A stretch of DNA of 48,464 nucleotides. Origin: Collinsella aerofaciens (GTDB taxonomy: Bacteria > Actinomycetota > Coriobacteriia > Coriobacteriales > Coriobacteriaceae). Positions 1 to 7,190 of this stretch are shown here, piece after piece; position 1 is the first letter of the stretch; every line of letters begins with the position of its first letter. The translations under genes and the position numbers were made by a program. Below the pieces are notes generated by a model. The model was given only the letters and a program-made list of their open reading frames with translations, searched no databases and was not told the origin of the DNA. Where the stretch lies: contig NZ_JAQLDQ010000016.1 of the NCBI RefSeq assembly GCF_028209395.1, forward strand, positions 1 to 48,464, written 5' to 3'.

Positions 1-130
1 TGTCCATCCTCGCAGTATCCGGTTCTCAAGGTGCACGCCTGGCGGCTGATCCGGTCCGACCGGGCCGCGCGGCAAGGAGATATATTGCCAGACCGGAGGG
101 GCGCCGGGGGCGGGAATCGCGCACTCCATA
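1..130 (-). other. possible rRNA operon leader or spacer remnant
   Basis: Read on the minus strand, positions about 15-35 give CACCTTGAGAACCGGATAC. This resembles the boxA-like segment found in leaders and 16S-23S spacers of Gram-positive rRNA operons. Upstream on the same strand (about 45-110) are nested GC-rich inverted repeats (CCGGTC/GACCGG enclosing GGCAA/TTGCC), like processing stems. No mature rRNA lies in the window; it would be off the left edge. No 16S 3' end or clear promoter is visible at 130-400, so this may be a leader, a spacer or a displaced copy. The identification rests on motif resemblance only. Confidence 0.35.
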
Positions 131-173
131 TTTTGTTCACAAATGAATAGGTTCCTCAGTCGCATCACTGAGG

Positions 174-335
174 TTAAAACTGAAGCATTGGCTTCTGATA
201 TTGGCGATGACCAGCTGGTTTATAGGTGTTAAGGCATCGGTCATCTCTGGAGCGCCACTTTACTCCAAAAGCATCAGCTATTTCTTTCCCGTCGGTAAAA
301 GGCAGGTTTTGTTCGCCAAGCGTTCTTATATATAG
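174..335 (-). pseudogene. C-terminal fragment of an unidentified gene
   Basis: The minus strand has an open frame of about 53 codons ending in TAA at 174-176. It reads GEQNLPFTDGKEIADAFG and later NTYKPAGHRQYQKPMLQF. The composition looks like real protein, with a possible short helix-turn-helix-like KEIADAFG, but there is no start codon or ribosome binding site. The coherent-looking frame stops at the direct repeat starting at 341, which suggests a gene cut by an insertion or recombination. The family is not recognised. Confidence 0.3.
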
Positions 336-340
336 AGAAG

Positions 341-409
341 TTCGGGTTCGAACCCGTGGCGCGGCAACAAAAAAGCGACCAGCCGGAGCCGATCGCTTTC
401 TATTCTATG
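341..409. repeat. direct repeat copy A (T-arm-like palindrome plus terminator)
   Basis: This 69-bp stretch begins TTCGGGTTCGAACCCG, a tRNA T-arm-like palindrome, and continues through a hairpin to ATTCTATG. It matches 1624-1693 over its full length at roughly four fifths identity. The second copy abuts the CCA end of tRNA-Lys; this one abuts an orphan coding fragment. The two copies bracket the TraX gene and look like the flanks of an inserted or rearranged segment. Confidence 0.65.
368..401 (-). terminator. rho-independent terminator in repeat copy A
   Basis: On the minus strand AAGCGATC pairs with GGTCGCTT across a GC-rich loop and is followed by a T run. It lies just after the orphan fragment ending at 415 and matches the terminator after tRNA-Lys. 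Confidence 0.6.
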
Positions 410-414
410 CTGGA

Positions 415-678
415 TCATCCAGAGGGCGCTTCCGAACTCATTTTCTCGCTGCCATTCATGCTTTCGAAGCATCGTTCGACCTCCACAGCCTCATGTTTTG
501 AGGATCTGCCGTGTTTATCACTGTTATTAATGAGTGTGTGGAAGTGATCCTCATACAGATACGTGCGATCCGCCAGAGAACTGAGAAGCATCTCTCTGCA
601 GCCCTCGTTGCCTATCCTCGCATCTCTCAGGTCTTCCGGAAATTCACAAGCAGTCTTAGAGTCAGTTTGTTTCCGTTT
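415..678 (-). pseudogene. orphan C-terminal coding fragment
   Basis: An 87-codon minus-strand frame is open from a stop at 679-681 to TGA at 415-417, with no plausible start. It reads FPEDLRDARIGNEGCREM, then LADRTYLYEDHFHTLINN, and ends EKMSSEAPSG. The composition is protein-like but I do not recognise the family. It lies between the TraX gene and a terminator within repeat copy A, in sequence AT-richer than the core genes. It may be the decayed end of a gene carried with TraX. A chance open frame cannot be excluded. Confidence 0.3.
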
Positions 679-700
679 TCAGAGACTTGTTTGAGAGTTT

Positions 701-1498
701 TTAAAGACAGTTCAAAACAATAAGTGAGACACCATAAAGCAGAGCAAGATGTGCCGGATAGAAAATGTAGAAGAAATATTTGAGCTTCAGCCCTCGCTTA
801 CCATTATAAAGATTGATAAGCAGCAACGAAACGACCGCGGCAGCAACATCAGGATTAAGTACATTAGCTGCAGCAAGCTCGAATCCGCCGCCAACTATAT
901 GGCATGACGAAAGGAGCACTGCACATACTGCAGCAAAGAACATCTTGACCTTGCTGTCGTGGAATAAATAGAATGCAGCCACAAGCATAATGCCATACAC
1001 ACCGCCATCTAGTTTAGTGTATTCAGCTGCCAGTGCTGTCAAAACAATCAGAGCAGTTTCTGCGATGTATCTTTTCCGTTTTGAAAGACTTTGTATCTTT
1101 TCCAGAACAATCAAAAAGACCAAGGAAAGCAGGAGCTCACACATAACATTTTGTTGCCGAAGGTCAAATAGTTGCCCGGTTTGGACGAAATCGTATATGG
1201 GCTCCGCAATGATTGCGAAGACAAGCATATTTCGCAGGTACTTCTTTAAGTCATGAGTATGCAAAAATCCCTCAACTATCAAAAAGCAAAATAAGGGAAA
1301 TGCAATTCTGCCAAGAACATGAAGCATATCCGAAGCCTCGCTTAGAATCGCCCACTGTTCGTCTGATATCTGACTGTACGATGCGTGAGTCATGATTCCA
1401 TTGGTCAGGACGATCCTGCTTACATGATCGAGAACCATCGAAATGGCTGCTATTATCTTTAATGTGCTGCCGCTAATTCCGTATCTATTTGTTTTCAT
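701..1498 (-). CDS. TraX family membrane protein
   Basis: This 265-residue, strongly hydrophobic protein has roughly seven to eight predicted membrane segments. It starts with SGSTLKIIAAISMVLDHVSR and contains FPLFCFLIVEGFLHT followed by a basic turn and a second helix, the usual TraX-family pattern. TraX of the F plasmid is linked to N-terminal acetylation of conjugative pilin; chromosomal members are mostly uncharacterised and resemble membrane acyltransferases. The ATG at 1498 has AAGGAA six bases upstream. The gene is AT-richer than its neighbours and sits between a duplicated tRNA-Lys 3' end and repeat copy A, so horizontal acquisition is likely. No other conjugation gene is visible. Family confidence is high; function is unknown. 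Confidence 0.8.
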   Translation of the reverse strand: MKTNRYGISGSTLKIIAAISMVLDHVSRIVLTNGIMTHASYSQISDEQWAILSEASDMLHVLGRIAFPLFCFLIVEGFLHTHDLKKYLRNMLVFAIIAEPIYDFVQTGQLFDLRQQNVMCELLLSLVFLIVLEKIQSLSKRKRYIAETALIVLTALAAEYTKLDGGVYGIMLVAAFYLFHDSKVKMFFAAVCAVLLSSCHIVGGGFELAAANVLNPDVAAAVVSLLLINLYNGKRGLKLKYFFYIFYPAHLALLYGVSLIVLNCL

Positions 1499-1516
1499 TT
1501 CGTATTCCTTACTTTG

Positions 1517-1535
1517 GGTGGGCCGTCAGGGGTTC
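1517..1535 (-). repeat. duplicated 3' end of tRNA-Lys
   Basis: This 19-bp stretch, GGTGGGCCGTCAGGGGTTC on the + strand, exactly matches 1693-1711, the last bases of the tRNA-Lys gene including most of the CCA. The match ends within the T-loop. The copy lies 176 bp downstream of the tRNA in its transcription direction, just before the TraX gene. Confidence 0.85.
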
Positions 1536-1623
1536 AGCCTGCTCCGCAGGCGGCCGCTGCGGCGCTTCGCGCCTTGCGCGCTGCGCTGGCAAACGCTCAC
1601 GCGTTTACTCAGCTCCGCGCCCT
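1536..1623. other. array of short GC-rich hairpins downstream of tRNA-Lys
   Basis: Successive small inverted repeats with 3-4 base loops are visible: GCCTGC/GCAGGC, GCCG/CGGC, GCGC/GCGC and AAACGC/GCGTTT. They lead up to the T-arm-like palindrome at about 1627-1640. A similar array follows tRNA-Gly at 17043-17131. The open frames across this stretch are compositional artefacts. Confidence 0.6.
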
Positions 1624-1693
1624 TTCGGGTTCGAACCCGCGTCGCGGCAACAAAAAAGCGGCCGGCATCCGCCAGTCGCTTTTCCATTCTATG
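1624..1693. repeat. direct repeat copy B next to tRNA-Lys
   Basis: This is the partner of 341-409, with the same TTCGGGTTCGAACCCG palindrome, the same AACAAAAAAGCG terminator edge and the same CATTCTATG end. It runs right up to the tRNA-Lys CCA, so it is the native downstream region of the tRNA gene. Copy A looks like its displaced duplicate. Confidence 0.65.
1652..1683 (-). terminator. terminator of tRNA-Lys
   Basis: On the minus strand AAGCGAC and GCCGCTT pair imperfectly around a GC-rich centre and are followed by TTTTTTG. It begins about ten bases after the tRNA 3' end. Confidence 0.65.
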
Positions 1694-1767
1694 GTGGGCC
1701 GTCAGGGGTTCGAACCCTGGACCTTGGGATTAAAAGTCCCCTGCTCTGCCAGCTGAGCTAACGGCCC
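1692..1767 (-). tRNA. tRNA-Lys (anticodon TTT)
   Basis: This is a 76-nt tRNA with the 3' CCA encoded. Acceptor strands are GGGCCGT and ACGGCCC, the D-arm contains TAGCTCAGCTGGCAGAGC, the anticodon loop is CTTTTAA, and the T-arm is CAGGGTTCGAACCCTG. A promoter (1777-1805) and a terminator (1652-1683) fit a single-gene transcript. The last 19 bp are duplicated at 1517-1535. Confidence 0.95.
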
Positions 1768-1776
1768 GCGGGTGGC

Positions 1777-1805
1777 ATTGTACCACGGTCTGGGACTATT
1801 CCCAA
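1777..1805 (-). promoter_or_regulatory. promoter of tRNA-Lys
   Basis: On the minus strand a TTGGGA -35 (1800-1805) and a TACAAT -10 (1777-1782) are separated by 17 bp. The -10 lies ten bases before the tRNA 5' end. The -35 overlaps the last codons of the aminopeptidase gene. Confidence 0.6.
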
Positions 1806-3076
1806 CTCCATTGGCCGTTCTGGAAAATCACAACTTCACGTCCATCAGGCGTAATGCCCGTAATATCGATGTCGTCCGTGCCAATCATAAAATCGACGTG
1901 CGTGCTCGAGACGTTAACGCCATGCTCCAGGAGCTCTTCCTTGGACATGTCATACCCACCCTCGATGCATTCGGGGAAACCGACACCTAGCGCGAGATGG
2001 CAGCTAGCGTTCTCGTCATAGAGCGTATCGTAGAACAGTACGCCACTTTCGCGGATCGGCGTGTTCTTGGAGATGAGCGCGACCTCTCCCAGGTGAGCAG
2101 CGCCCTCGTCAGTATCGATGATGCTTGCGAGCGTTGCCTTGCCCACACGGGCATCGTAGTCCACTACGCGGCCGCCCTCGAACTTAATCCAAAAATCGTC
2201 GACCTTATTGCCATGGTGGATGAGCGGCATGGCCGAGTACACGATACCGTCGGCGCGCATGCGATCGGGCGAAGTGAAGACTTCCTCGGTGGGAATGTTG
2301 GGGAAGAAGGGGTGCCCTTCGGGCGTCTTGCCCTTGCCGCCGGCCCACTCGTGACCTTTCGTCATGCCAATCGTCAGATCGGTTCCATTTGCCGCGGCGT
2401 AATGCAGGTAGTCGAAACGATTGTCGTTCAGAAAACGCAGGTTCTTTTCGAATGCGGCGTCATGGAGTTCCCAGTCGCTCTCTGGGTCCTGGCCATCGGC
2501 GCGCGCGGTGTGCAGAATCGCATTCCACAGCTTATAGATTGCAACCTCATCGGCGTCTCCCGGGAACACCTCGTGCGCCCAAGCCACGACCGGAGCGCCG
2601 GCGATGCACCACGGATTGATGTTGTAATCCAGTCCACGGCGGAAAACTTTGCATTGCGTATTCCTCGCCTTGGATGCCGCGGCCGGCTTGGCTGGATCGA
2701 TGCCCTTGAGGGCCGCAGGATCCGCCCCCTCGATAAAGACAAAGCAGGCACCATCCTGGGCCAGGGAATCCAGCTGCATGCGCTTCCACTCGGGCGTCTG
2801 CTCAAAATAGCTTTTATCGACATGCTCGTACGTGAGCCTCGTCACGGCATCATCGGCCCAAATGACCGTCACGTGGCCAGCGCCGGCGGCATAAGCCTCC
2901 GCGACCACCACGCGGGCAAAAGGCGCGCACTCGACCGGAGACTGAACGACAACCTCCTGGCCGGGCTTGACGTTTACGCCCTTGCGGACAACCAGACGCG
3001 CATAGTTTTTAATCTTGGGCTCCAGGGCCTTCATGCCCTCCAGAGCTTCTTCGACCGTCAGGGCAGCTCGAATCAT
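1796..3076 (-). CDS. M29 family metallo-aminopeptidase
   Basis: This cytosolic leucyl-type aminopeptidase (AmpS/AmpT/PepS family) would release N-terminal residues from peptides using two divalent metals. The 426-residue length fits the family. The expected ligands are all present: E265 in IPTEEVFTSP, E331 in AAHLGEVAL, H360 in SCHLALG, and H393/D395 in STHVDFMIG. I start at the ATG at 3076 because GGAG stands six bases before it; an in-frame ATG four codons upstream has no such site. The gene is monocistronic by context: a terminator lies just upstream and the tRNA-Lys promoter overlaps its 3' end. The substrate range cannot be read from the sequence. Confidence 0.92.
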   Translation of the reverse strand: MIRAALTVEEALEGMKALEPKIKNYARLVVRKGVNVKPGQEVVVQSPVECAPFARVVVAEAYAAGAGHVTVIWADDAVTRLTYEHVDKSYFEQTPEWKRMQLDSLAQDGACFVFIEGADPAALKGIDPAKPAAASKARNTQCKVFRRGLDYNINPWCIAGAPVVAWAHEVFPGDADEVAIYKLWNAILHTARADGQDPESDWELHDAAFEKNLRFLNDNRFDYLHYAAANGTDLTIGMTKGHEWAGGKGKTPEGHPFFPNIPTEEVFTSPDRMRADGIVYSAMPLIHHGNKVDDFWIKFEGGRVVDYDARVGKATLASIIDTDEGAAHLGEVALISKNTPIRESGVLFYDTLYDENASCHLALGVGFPECIEGGYDMSKEELLEHGVNVSSTHVDFMIGTDDIDITGITPDGREVVIFQNGQWSWE

Positions 3077-3103
3077 GTGCCACTCCATCTATCTATAGAA
3101 CAG

Positions 3104-3133
3104 TAAAAAGCGCGCCGCAAAAACGACGCGCCT
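3104..3133 (-). terminator. terminator after the purC transcript
   Basis: On the minus strand GGCGCGTCG and CGGCGCGC pair around TTTTTG and are followed by CTTTTTA. It separates the membrane protein gene from the aminopeptidase gene. Confidence 0.75.
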
Positions 3134-3164
3134 TATATCTTAGCGATAAGTATGCATGCAAACG

Positions 3165-3740
3165 CTATTTCTTCTTGGAGTCCTTTTTGTCCTCCTCGGC
3201 AGCCGCGCGCTCAATAAGAGCGTTGAGCTTGTTCTCGGACATGCCCTCGGCCTGCGTGCGGTACATGTTGCGCAGGGGACGAATACGAACGAAGTCGTAG
3301 ATAAAGTCACCCAAAATGACGACGTAGGACAAAACGATGCCGACCATCTGGACAGGGCTGGACACCATGCCAGCGGGAGCGAAGTAGAGCGAAGCCCAAA
3401 TTGCCACGACGAGTACCATGCCGATAGTAAGCACGGCCCACCAGATACGACGGCGCTTGGTGTAGTCCTCATCCTGCTTGAGAAGGATATTCGACACCGT
3501 GTAGATGCGGTCCTCCTTGGCGCGCTGCTTAGCCTTGCGGGCGCGCTTCTCCTCTTTAGAGAGGCCCTCGAGGTTCTCGCCCTTCTCGAGCTCTTTGCGG
3601 CGTGCCTTAGACGAAGCCGGCACGACGCGGACAGAGCTCGCTGCCTGACGGGCAGGCTTAGCAGATGCGGCGGACTTGCGCGCAACCCCGGTAACCTCGT
3701 GGGATTGCGTGCGCTTGTTCGTGGCGCTACGGGTACTCAC
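3165..3740 (-). CDS. hypothetical two-helix membrane protein
   Basis: The 191-residue protein has a basic N-terminal half rich in A, S, K and R (about residues 1-95, including KEEKRARKAKQRAKED). Two membrane segments follow (about 98-120, with WWAVLTIGMVLVVAIW, and 129-150), then a charged tail ending KKDSKKK. The family is not recognised. The GTG start follows the purC stop directly (TAAGTG) and has AAGGAG eight bases upstream, so translation is coupled to purC. A topology with the basic part and the tail in the cytoplasm is likely. Nothing ties it to purine synthesis except position. Confidence 0.75.
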   Translation of the reverse strand: MSTRSATNKRTQSHEVTGVARKSAASAKPARQAASSVRVVPASSKARRKELEKGENLEGLSKEEKRARKAKQRAKEDRIYTVSNILLKQDEDYTKRRRIWWAVLTIGMVLVVAIWASLYFAPAGMVSSPVQMVGIVLSYVVILGDFIYDFVRIRPLRNMYRTQAEGMSENKLNALIERAAAEEDKKDSKKK

Positions 3741-4628
3741 TTATGCGTTCTCCTTCATGCTTGTGAACTGGGAGCCCGTGATGATCTGGAAGGCCTCGCG
3801 ATAGCGCTCGGACGTGCCATCGATGACCTCGGCGGGCAGGTGCGGGGTCTCCCCCGTCATATCCCAGTTGGCCTTGAGCCAATTGCGGACGAATTGTTTG
3901 TCGTAGCTGGGCTGGATCTTGCCCTCCTCGTAGCTGGCAGCAGGCCAGAAACGGCTGGAATCGGGCGTGAGGCACTCGTCGATTAGCGTGACCTTGCCAT
4001 CGATGACACCAAACTCGAACTTGGTGTCGGCAATGATGATGCCACGGGTCGCGGCGTACTCGGCAGCGGCCTTGTAGATCTTGAGGGAAAGGTCACGAAT
4101 CTGCGTGGCGATATCCTCGCCCACGATCTCGCAGCAACGCTCGAACGAGATGTTCTCGTCGTGGTCACCAATCTCGGCCTTCGTGGACGGCGTGAACAGC
4201 GGCTCGGGAAGCTTGGAAGCCTCGGTCAGGCCCTCAGGCAGCTGGATGCCGCAGACGGTGCCGTTCTCGTCGTAGGTCTTCTTGCCCGAACCGGTCAGAT
4301 AGCCGCGGACGATGCACTCGATAGGAATCGTCTGGGCCTTCTTGACCAGCATGGCGCGGCCTGCGAGGTAGTCACGATACTCAGCAAACTCCTCGGGGAA
4401 ATCCGCCGGGTCGATGGAAACGAGATGGTTGGGGACGATGTCGGCAAACTTATCGAACCAGAATGCCGAGATGCGATTGAGCACCTCTCCCTTAAACGGA
4501 ATCTCGTCGGGAAGAATGAAGTCGAACGCAGAAATGCGGTCGGTGGCGACCATCAGCAGGTTTTCACCGGCATCGTAAATATCACGAACCTTGCCACGGG
4601 AATCCGGACGACGCTCCATCGTTGTCAC
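3741..4628 (-). CDS. purC: phosphoribosylaminoimidazole-succinocarboxamide synthase
   Basis: SAICAR synthase joins CAIR and aspartate using ATP in purine biosynthesis. Family signatures are clear: RGKVRDIYD near the N-terminus, ATDRISAFD, the RGYLTGSG loop, and TDTKFEFG-like IADTKFEFGVIDG followed by LIDECLTPDSSRFWP. The length of about 295 residues fits. I choose the GTG at 4628 because AAGGAG lies eight bases upstream; the GTG three codons earlier overlaps that site. The gene is cotranscribed with a small membrane protein gene. purB lies about 11 kb away. Confidence 0.96.
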   Translation of the reverse strand: MTTMERRPDSRGKVRDIYDAGENLLMVATDRISAFDFILPDEIPFKGEVLNRISAFWFDKFADIVPNHLVSIDPADFPEEFAEYRDYLAGRAMLVKKAQTIPIECIVRGYLTGSGKKTYDENGTVCGIQLPEGLTEASKLPEPLFTPSTKAEIGDHDENISFERCCEIVGEDIATQIRDLSLKIYKAAAEYAATRGIIIADTKFEFGVIDGKVTLIDECLTPDSSRFWPAASYEEGKIQPSYDKQFVRNWLKANWDMTGETPHLPAEVIDGTSERYREAFQIITGSQFTSMKENA

Positions 4629-4659
4629 GTGAGTCACTCCTTACCTAAATACGACAGAA

Positions 4660-4679
4660 ATGCGGGTTCTTTCCCGCAT
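4660..4679. terminator. hairpin between the histidine kinase and purC
   Basis: The perfect hairpin ATGCGGG-TTCTTT-CCCGCAT lies 59 bases after the kinase stop. There is no strong T run on the minus strand, so termination is plausible but not certain. Confidence 0.45.
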
Positions 4680-4737
4680 GTTTTCGCAAACTCGGAGCGG
4701 CAGGGACGCGGCCCCTCCTTCACCGAATAGCGAAAAG

Positions 4738-6303
4738 CTAGTGCTCCATTGTAGTAGATGCCGCGTCTGCCGTGTGCTCGCGGGGCAGATGAATTGTAAA
4801 AGTCGTACCCTTTCCAAGCTCCGACTCCACGGATATGTAGCCATGGTGACGCTCGACGATCTGCTTGGTCACGGCGAGGCCAACGCCCAGGCCGCCAGCT
4901 TCGCGGGCGCGGCTGGCATCGGCGCGCCAAAAACGGCCGAAGATGCGCGACAGATCGTCCTTGGCAATACCGATGCCGGTATCAGAAACGGCAATGCTGA
5001 CGTGCTTGCGGTCACTGAGCACCGACACAACGACCCAACCGCCCTCGGGGGTGTAGCGCATGGCGTTGCTCATGAGGTTGATAACACATTGCGTGATCAT
5101 GTCGGGATCGGCCTCGACGACATCGTCGTGACCCTGGGTCTCGTCCGCAAAACGCAGGCGCAGATCGCGGTCGACAAACAGGCGCTCCTGGGCATTGACG
5201 ATGGAACGCACGAAAGGAACCATGTCCACCGGCTCAAGGTTGAGCGGAGCCGTGCTGTTTTCCATGCGCGATAGATCGAGCATCTGCTGCACCAGACGAG
5301 CCAGGCGACGCGTCTCGGAAGCAACGGTCTCCAAATGCTCATCGTCGGTGGGATACACGCCATCCTGCATGGCCTCGACCGTTGCGAGCATGGCCATAAG
5401 CGGCGTACGAAGCTCGTGTGCAACGTCTGAGGTCAGGCGCTTCTCGTGTTTCATATCCTTCTCGAGCGAAGTGGCCATCTCATCGAAGGTCTCACCCAGC
5501 TGATCGATCTCGTCATCACCGCGCAGTCCCGTGCGAGCCGACAGGTCGCCGTCACGGATTTGCTTTGCGGTACTGGTAATACGATGAATCGGCTTGGTGA
5601 GCATGCGCGACACGAGCGATCCGATAACGACCGAAATGCAGATTGCAACAACTGCGGCGAGGGCCATGGCGTTAAAGGTCTTCTCCCTAAACGCAGAGTC
5701 CGCCTTGGTGAGCAGAGCGTCGGAGCCGATGGCCCACAGCTTTACCTGTCCGACATGTTCGCCGGAAGACGTTACAATCTCGACGTTAGCAACGCTATCG
5801 GAGTCGGTTGGAGCAGACGAGACCGGGCTATGCGATGCTTTTTTACCGCTCGAGCTGCTCGACGCCGATTCGCTCTCGCGCACATCGGCGGTCGCGCTTG
5901 CCGAAGGCCATGAGTCGTCATAGACGACAACGCCCTTCTTGTTGACGACCTGCATACTCAGGTCGTCGGATACCAAACTCGATGTCGCGACCGTGCGCAG
6001 CTCGCCCGCAGTCCAGTTGCCGTTTTCCTCATACGACGTCGCAAGCTTTTCGGCAGCAGAATTGGCGATCTCGACGATATTGGAGCGCGTGTAATCCGAA
6101 AAGACCGTGCCCCACACAACAGAGACCACGCCCACCAGCACCAATACCGTCATGAGCGATGTCAGAGCAAAAGCAAGTGCCATGCGCGAGGGATAGCTCA
6201 TCGTTGGCCGTGAATCGGAACGAGGCGTGTTCCAACTAGCCTTGGAACCCGCCTCGCTCTCCTGCTTGTGCTTTTGTCCGATTTCAAAGCGCGCAGGTGT
6301 CAT
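4738..6303 (-). CDS. sensor histidine kinase
   Basis: This is the membrane sensor of a two-component system, 521 residues. Helix 1 (about 41-68) and helix 2 (about 210-232) enclose a Ser-rich extracytoplasmic sensor region. A HAMP domain follows (about 233-285), then a HisKA domain with VAHELRTP (phospho-acceptor His296), then the ATPase domain with NLMSNAMRYTPEGG (N box), SDTGIGIAKDD (G1) and GLGVGLAVTK (G2). It starts 11 bases after the response regulator stop with AGGG upstream, so the two genes form an operon. The stimulus is unknown. The architecture resembles BaeS/ResE-type kinases. Confidence 0.93.
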   Translation of the reverse strand: MTPARFEIGQKHKQESEAGSKASWNTPRSDSRPTMSYPSRMALAFALTSLMTVLVLVGVVSVVWGTVFSDYTRSNIVEIANSAAEKLATSYEENGNWTAGELRTVATSSLVSDDLSMQVVNKKGVVVYDDSWPSASATADVRESESASSSSSGKKASHSPVSSAPTDSDSVANVEIVTSSGEHVGQVKLWAIGSDALLTKADSAFREKTFNAMALAAVVAICISVVIGSLVSRMLTKPIHRITSTAKQIRDGDLSARTGLRGDDEIDQLGETFDEMATSLEKDMKHEKRLTSDVAHELRTPLMAMLATVEAMQDGVYPTDDEHLETVASETRRLARLVQQMLDLSRMENSTAPLNLEPVDMVPFVRSIVNAQERLFVDRDLRLRFADETQGHDDVVEADPDMITQCVINLMSNAMRYTPEGGWVVVSVLSDRKHVSIAVSDTGIGIAKDDLSRIFGRFWRADASRAREAGGLGVGLAVTKQIVERHHGYISVESELGKGTTFTIHLPREHTADAASTTMEH

Positions 6304-6314
6304 ATGTGATTTCC

Positions 6315-7037
6315 CTATTTCTCGTCCGACTTATCGGTCTTGGCCGGAGCCTCGAAGCGATAGCCGACACCGTGGACGGTGTAGAGCCACTTGGGCTTCT
6401 TGGGATCATCGCCCAGCTTGGCGCGAAGGTTCTTCACGTGGCTATCGATGGTGCGCTCATAGCCCTCAAAGTCGTAGCCGAGCACCTTCTCGACCAGCTC
6501 CATGCGGTTGTAGACGCGACCGGGGTGACGGGCAAGCGTGGTGAGCAGCTTAAACTCGGAAGCCGTCAGGTCGACTTCCTTGCCCTCGACCAAAATCTTG
6601 TGGCCCGAGATATCGATGACCAGATCGCCGAAGTCGAGTACCTCGACGGCTGGCTCGTCGGCCTGATGGGCACGGCGGAACAAGGCGCGTACGCGCGCGA
6701 CAAGCTCGCGCGGCGAGAACGGCTTAATCAGATAGTCGTCGGCGCCGAGCTCAAGACCGATAATACGGTCCTCGATCTCGCCCTTGGCAGTCAGCATGAT
6801 GATGGGGACATCCGAGGTATCGCGAATGGTGCGGCAAACGCGCTCGCCGGGGATCTTGGGGAGCATAAGGTCGAGCACGACCAGGTTAAACTGATGCTTC
6901 TCGAACTCCTCGATCGCGGACTGGCCGTCACCGACACCCACAACCCAGTAGCCTTCGCGCTCGAGATAGGCAGCGACGGCGTCACGGATTGCCTTCTCAT
7001 CCTCGACCAGCAGAATCTTTTTTGCATCTGAAGCCAT
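6315..7037 (-). CDS. OmpR/PhoB-family response regulator
   Basis: This is the DNA-binding output of the adjacent histidine kinase, 240 residues. The receiver domain (about 7-118) has the acidic pair in LLVEDE, phospho-acceptor D56 in VVLDLMLP, T83 in IIMLTAKG and K105 in DYLIKPFSPREL. The C-terminal winged helix carries LTASEFKLLTTLARHPGRV and ends in YTVHGVGYRFE. I start at the ATG at 7037, which has AGGGGGG eight bases upstream; an in-frame TTG seven codons earlier has none. The regulon cannot be deduced. Confidence 0.95.
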   Translation of the reverse strand: MASDAKKILLVEDEKAIRDAVAAYLEREGYWVVGVGDGQSAIEEFEKHQFNLVVLDLMLPKIPGERVCRTIRDTSDVPIIMLTAKGEIEDRIIGLELGADDYLIKPFSPRELVARVRALFRRAHQADEPAVEVLDFGDLVIDISGHKILVEGKEVDLTASEFKLLTTLARHPGRVYNRMELVEKVLGYDFEGYERTIDSHVKNLRAKLGDDPKKPKWLYTVHGVGYRFEAPAKTDKSDEK

Positions 7038-7190
7038 AACACGGCCCCCCTGTCTCAATCAGCTAAGAACAAGCCCATTTTAACGCACCTGAGCCCGCCG
7101 GATGCCACTATGACGCGGCAGCTCGGCGGGCGGTACTCACAATTACAACGCGTTTATTCCCCTGTTGGCGCCTTTTTAACCCCTCTAAGC

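Noticed and set aside
143..230. 29-codon + frame from an ATG
   Set aside because: It is too short, has no ribosome binding site, and overlaps a more protein-like minus-strand fragment.
1443..1761. Three overlapping + frames with phrases such as GFEPWTLGLKVPCSAS
   Set aside because: These are translations across antisense tRNA-Lys and its repeat, a frequent annotation artefact.
1997..3106. Open frame of 369 codons antisense to the aminopeptidase
   Set aside because: The M29 metal-ligand set on the minus strand is complete, so the + frame is a shadow.
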